Shown: piece by piece, positions 8,335 through 11,210 of the stretch
Numbering within the stretch: the stretch's first letter is position 1
How the letters are laid out: every line of letters starts with the position of its first letter
Source of the DNA: Candidatus Delongbacteria bacterium
Lineage (GTDB): Bacteria; Delongbacteria; UBA4055
Assembly: GCA_027858795.1 (NCBI GenBank)
Contig: JAQICF010000162.1
Span: 1-11,210 of the forward strand
Direction of reading: 5' to 3'
DNA: 11,210 nt
Program-made: the position numbers and the translations under genes
Notes under the pieces: model-generated
What the model saw: the letters and a program-made list of their open reading frames with translations, nothing else
Databases searched by the model: none
Told to the model about the DNA's origin: nothing

Positions 8335-8553
8335 TCATTTGTTCCTGTAAGTTATTCTTCCTTTTGTGAGATCGTATGGAGACATTTCAACTTTTACTTT
8401 ATCTCCAGGAACCATTTTTATATAGAACATTCTCATCTTTCCGGATACATGCGCAGTGATCACATGTCCATTTTCTAGTTCTACTTTAAATGTTGCATTG
8501 GGTAATGCTTCTTTAATCACACCATCTACTTTTATTGAGGATTCTTTTGCCAT
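8335..8553 (-). CDS. infA: translation initiation factor IF-1
   Basis: IF-1 is a single OB-fold protein that occupies the ribosomal A site during initiation and assists IF-2 and IF-3. The 72-aa product has the normal length and family sequence: [20 protein letters not shown], then [20 protein letters not shown] strand (here [17 protein letters not shown]), [13 protein letters not shown] and a final KGRITYRNK. It starts 3 nt after the adk stop and is followed by rpmJ after 15 nt. Confidence 0.98.
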   Translation of the reverse strand: MAKESSIKVDGVIKEALPNATFKVELENGHVITAHVSGKMRMFYIKMVPGDKVKVEMSPYDLTKGRITYRNK

Positions 8554-8556
8554 AAT

Positions 8557-9210
8557 TTATTGAACCTTCTTTTCTTTAATGTATTTAGTTAGTTCTTTGT
8601 ATATATCAGCAATATTACCAACACCATTTATATTGATCATTATTCCTTTTTTTGAATAATGCTCAATCAAAGGTTTAGTATTTTCGTTGTAAACATCAAG
8701 TCTATGACGAACAACTTCTTCTTTATCGTCTTCTCTTATGGTTATGGCTCCACTGCAACTTTCGCAACGATTTTCTTTTGGTGGATTTGATATCATATTG
8801 TAACCTTTTCCACAATCACGACAAACTCTTCTTGAATTTAATCTTGCAATGATAACCTCAAAGGGAACTTGAATGTTAATAACTAAATTTAGCTTCTTAC
8901 CTCTTTTTTCAAGTAGATCTTCTAATAATTTTGTTTGCTCAATGTTTCTTGGAAAGCCGTCGAATATTATACCATTATCACAATCATGTTGTTTTATTCT
9001 TTCTTCTAATATCTCAAGTACGCACTCATTTCGTACTAACTCTCCTTTCTCCATCTTTACTTTTGCTTTGATGCCAATCTCAGTATTATTACTAACAGCA
9101 TCTCTGAGAAGATCACCTGTTGACACTTGAATAATACCATATTCTTTTTCAAGTAACTCAGCCTGACTTCCTTTTCCGCTACCTGGAGCTCCTAGCAATA
9201 AGAAATTCAT
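8557..9210 (-). CDS. adk: adenylate kinase, zinc-binding long-LID form
   Basis: Adenylate kinase interconverts ATP + AMP and 2 ADP in the cytoplasm. The 217-aa product has the P-loop GAPGSGKGS (residues 8-16), the AMP-binding TGDLLR (31-36), GFPRN (85-89), and a long LID domain with four cysteines (C130, C133, C149, C152) in the spacing of the structural zinc site. The conserved arginines RRV and VVRHRLDVYNENT are present. The ATG overlaps the secY stop by one base (TAATG), and infA begins 3 nt after its own stop. adk between secY and infA is common in spc operons, but the usual map gene between adk and infA is missing here. Confidence 0.98.
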   Translation of the reverse strand: MNFLLLGAPGSGKGSQAELLEKEYGIIQVSTGDLLRDAVSNNTEIGIKAKVKMEKGELVRNECVLEILEERIKQHDCDNGIIFDGFPRNIEQTKLLEDLLEKRGKKLNLVINIQVPFEVIIARLNSRRVCRDCGKGYNMISNPPKENRCESCSGAITIREDDKEEVVRHRLDVYNENTKPLIEHYSKKGIMININGVGNIADIYKELTKYIKEKKVQ

Positions 9211-10532
9211 TACCTTCTTCCCTTTAACTTTCCAGTTTTCAAGAATCCATCATAATGATGCATCAGTAGAAATGATTCAATTTGTTGAAGTGTATCAAGA
9301 CCAACACCTACTAAAATTATCAAACTTGTTCCACCGAAAAAAGCAGCAAGATTGTAAGAAACAGCAGGATATATCTTCATTACAATATTAGGCATAATTG
9401 CTATTAAACCTAAGAAGATCGCTCCTGGTAATGATATCTTAGAAACAACAGCATCAATGTAATCCGCTGTATTCTTTCCAGGTTTTACTCCTGGTATAAA
9501 GCCACCACTCTGCTTTAGGTTGTTTGCAACATCATCTGGATTGAAAGTTATAGCTGTATAGAAATACGTAAAGAAAATAATTACAAGCATGTATATTCCC
9601 ATATATGAATATGAACTATAGTCAAATAATCTTATAATCCATTCTCTTGCAATAGATTCTTCAGGTAAGAATTGTGCAAAAGTATTAGGAAAGAACATAA
9701 TAGATTGAGCAAAGATAATTGGCATAACTCCTGCCATATTTAATCTCAATGGAATATGAGATACTTGATTTGCCGATGATCTTCCAGCTACCTGTCTCTT
9801 AGCATAATGAACACTAATTTTTCTAACTGCTTGAGTTAACAGAACAACCGCAGCAATAGCACCCAACATTCCTACCCATAGTATTAACTCTACTACAATT
9901 TCTCTGTTCCCGTTTTGAAGTTGAACGAATTCTTCAATAACTGCCATTGGAAATCTAGCTAAAATACCTAGAGTAATTATTAGTGATATACCGCTACCAA
10001 TACCTTTATTCGTAATCTGCTCACCTAACCACATTAACAATATAGTTCCTGTTGCTAATGTTAACATCGTCATTAAGTAGAAACCAAGTGACGGATTTGG
10101 AACTACGGCCATTTTTTCAGAATTCATACTAACTAAAAATTTAGCGACTCCCCATCCTTGAGCAGCAGCTAAAAATACAGTTCCATATCTTGTATACTGA
10201 GTAATTTTCCTTCTACCATCTTCATCTCTTTGCATTTTAGATATGGTTGGAAATACGGATCCTAAAAGCTGAATAATAATTGATGCTGAGATATAAGGCA
10301 TAATGCCTAAAGCAAAAATTGCAGCTTTTTTGAATGCACCTCCTGTAAACATATCAAACATACCAAACAGAGAATTTTGAGCTTGTTCGAAAAAGTAGCT
10401 CAATGCACCTAGATTAATACCAGGTAAAGGTATATGAGCTCCAACCCTACAGATGAATAGTATGCCTAAAGTGAAAAGAATTTTCTTTCTCAGTTCAGGA
10501 ATTTTCATTATTTTTTGAAGTTTATCAATCAT
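9210..10532 (-). CDS. secY: preprotein translocase subunit SecY
   Basis: SecY is the protein-conducting channel of the inner membrane, working with SecE, SecG and SecA. The 440-aa product is full length and has about ten hydrophobic segments (near 18-36, 68-92, 116-133, 152-170, 178-198, 212-234, 265-283, 308-330, 368-388 and 395-413). Recognisable elements are PLPGIN, the region before helix 2 that forms the plug, GIMPYISASIIIQLL, the long cytoplasmic loop with KRQVAGRSSANQVSHIPLRLN, and the SecA/ribosome-contact loop NPDDVANNLKQSGGFIPGVK. The C-terminal MHHYDGFLKTGKLKGRR is of a type seen in FCB-group bacteria. Its ATG overlaps the rplO stop by four bases (ATGA), and its stop overlaps adk, so these genes are translationally linked. 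Confidence 0.98.
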   Translation of the reverse strand: MIDKLQKIMKIPELRKKILFTLGILFICRVGAHIPLPGINLGALSYFFEQAQNSLFGMFDMFTGGAFKKAAIFALGIMPYISASIIIQLLGSVFPTISKMQRDEDGRRKITQYTRYGTVFLAAAQGWGVAKFLVSMNSEKMAVVPNPSLGFYLMTMLTLATGTILLMWLGEQITNKGIGSGISLIITLGILARFPMAVIEEFVQLQNGNREIVVELILWVGMLGAIAAVVLLTQAVRKISVHYAKRQVAGRSSANQVSHIPLRLNMAGVMPIIFAQSIMFFPNTFAQFLPEESIAREWIIRLFDYSSYSYMGIYMLVIIFFTYFYTAITFNPDDVANNLKQSGGFIPGVKPGKNTADYIDAVVSKISLPGAIFLGLIAIMPNIVMKIYPAVSYNLAAFFGGTSLIILVGVGLDTLQQIESFLLMHHYDGFLKTGKLKGRR

Positions 10533-10963
10533 AATTTAACCACTTTACCTTTGGCTTCTGTTATTTTTTCTTCTGCGGACTTGCTAAATGCATTCGCTTG
10601 AACTTCAATACTTTTTGTAAGAGTTCCATTTCCTAGTATCTTCACTAGCATATTAGCTTTTATCATACCGTTTTTCAATAATACTCCGGGAGTGATAACT
10701 TCATCGTTCAGTTTTTCAAGTGAACTAATATTAACTGTTGTATACTCAACTCTGAAGTGATTCTTAAACCCTCTTTTAGGTAATCTTCTAGTTAAAGGAG
10801 TTTGTCCACCTTCACTATATAAAGATCTACTATATCCAGATCTTGATTTTTGTCCGTTTTCTCCTCTACCTGCAGTTTTACCGTTTCCGGATGCCTGCCC
10901 TCTACCAACTCTATTTTTTTTCTTAACTGATCCTTTTGCAGGTCTTAGTTCGTTTATTTTCAT
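10529..10963 (-). CDS. rplO: 50S ribosomal protein L15
   Basis: L15 is a late-assembly protein of the 50S subunit. The 144-aa product shows the expected extended basic N-terminus (MKINELRPAKGSVKKKNRVG, then GRGQASGNGKTAGRGENGQK) and GGQTPLTRRLPKRGF, followed by the globular C-terminal domain with the VKILGNGTLTKSIEVQANAFSKSAEEKI stretch in family order. Length is normal. It begins 15 nt after rpmD and ends overlapping the secY start. Confidence 0.97.
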   Translation of the reverse strand: MKINELRPAKGSVKKKNRVGRGQASGNGKTAGRGENGQKSRSGYSRSLYSEGGQTPLTRRLPKRGFKNHFRVEYTTVNISSLEKLNDEVITPGVLLKNGMIKANMLVKILGNGTLTKSIEVQANAFSKSAEEKITEAKGKVVKL

Positions 10964-10978
10964 CTTAATACTTCCAAG

Positions 10979-11164
10979 TTAAATTTCTTCTATTCGAACC
11001 ATATGTTTCACTTTAAAAAGCATACCTCTTACTTCAGGACTGTCCTTAAATTCTTTCGAATAATTAATCTTTCTCAAACCTAAAGCATCAATAGTTCTTT
11101 TAGTACCTTTTTTTTGACCAATCAAGCTTTTTACTAAAGTTGCTTTAATCATTTTATCAGACAT
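10979..11164 (-). CDS. rpmD: 50S ribosomal protein L30
   Basis: L30 is a small 50S protein. The 61-aa product carries the family pattern IKATLVKSLIGQKKGTKRTI, then LGLRKIN, a short insertion, SPEVRGMLFKVKHMVRIEE. The ATG at 11164 is preceded by GAGG with a 5-nt spacer; a second ATG four codons in (11152) would also give an acceptable L30, but the ribosome-binding site favours the first. Confidence 0.96.
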   Translation of the reverse strand: MSDKMIKATLVKSLIGQKKGTKRTIDALGLRKINYSKEFKDSPEVRGMLFKVKHMVRIEEI

Positions 11165-11186
11165 TTCTTCCTCTTAAGTGCAAATT

Positions 11187-11210
11187 TTAATTATAAAGCT
11201 TTTCTTTACT
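11187..11210 (-). CDS. rpsE: probable 3' end of rpsE (ribosomal protein S5), truncated
   Basis: The window edge leaves only the last codons of the gene upstream of rpmD. In one frame the minus strand reads SKEKLYN and a TAA at 11189-11187, 22 nt before rpmD. rpsE is the expected neighbour in the spc operon and a Lys/Glu-rich C-terminus suits S5. Another frame stays open to TAA at 11176-11174 but reads more hydrophobic. The identity rests on gene order, not on the seven residues. Confidence 0.45.
   Translation of the reverse strand, partial: SKEKLYN

Overview
The window is an AT-rich bacterial chromosomal segment in which every supported gene lies on the minus strand, so the reading order runs from high to low coordinates. 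The gene set points to a Gram-negative-like member of the Fibrobacteres-Chlorobi-Bacteroidetes (FCB) assemblage or a related candidate phylum. The hints are a SecY C-terminus of the MHHYDGFLK type, an L17 with a long Lys/Glu tail, and a family 4 uracil-DNA glycosylase beside ligA. This placement is inferred from protein style only; no 16S gene is present.

Region 1 (11210 down to about 4955) is the distal part of the spc operon joined to the alpha operon: (rpsE 3' end)-rpmD-rplO-secY-adk-infA-rpmJ-rpsM-rpsK-rpsD-rpoA-rplQ, followed by a tRNA-Pro(UGG) and a perfect, bidirectional-looking intrinsic terminator. Genes are packed with gaps of 0-31 nt, or overlap (ATGA for rplO/secY, TAATG for secY/adk). 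The operon promoter must lie upstream of the window. It encodes ribosomal proteins L30, L15, L36, S13, S11, S4 and L17, the SecY translocon pore, adenylate kinase, IF-1 and the RNA polymerase alpha subunit. No map gene lies between adk and infA. rpsM and rpsK both start with TTG behind strong Shine-Dalgarno sequences. L17 ends in a 12-unit pentapeptide tail encoded by a 15-bp tandem repeat.

Region 2 (4858 down to 872) is a likely three-gene operon. It starts with a membrane-anchored protein made of an N-terminal zinc ribbon, one transmembrane helix, a charged linker and a formylglycine-generating-enzyme-like (SUMF1) domain that lacks the catalytic cysteines. Next come a family 4 Fe-S uracil-DNA glycosylase and NAD+-dependent DNA ligase LigA. 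The last two are the opening and closing enzymes of base-excision repair.

Region 3 (871 down to 1) holds a TetR/AcrR-family regulator. Its upstream region contains a candidate promoter, an inverted-repeat operator candidate over the predicted transcription start, and a possible 16-codon leader ORF with a strong Shine-Dalgarno that overlaps the regulator's start. A possible start of a further downstream gene is cut by the window edge.

Most of the window is conserved housekeeping DNA. I see no CRISPR array, insertion sequence, phage gene or defence system. The items most worth a second look are the L17 repeat tail, the short ORF overlapping the tetR start, and the zinc-ribbon/SUMF1-like membrane protein. 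There is no gene-free stretch longer than 300 bases.
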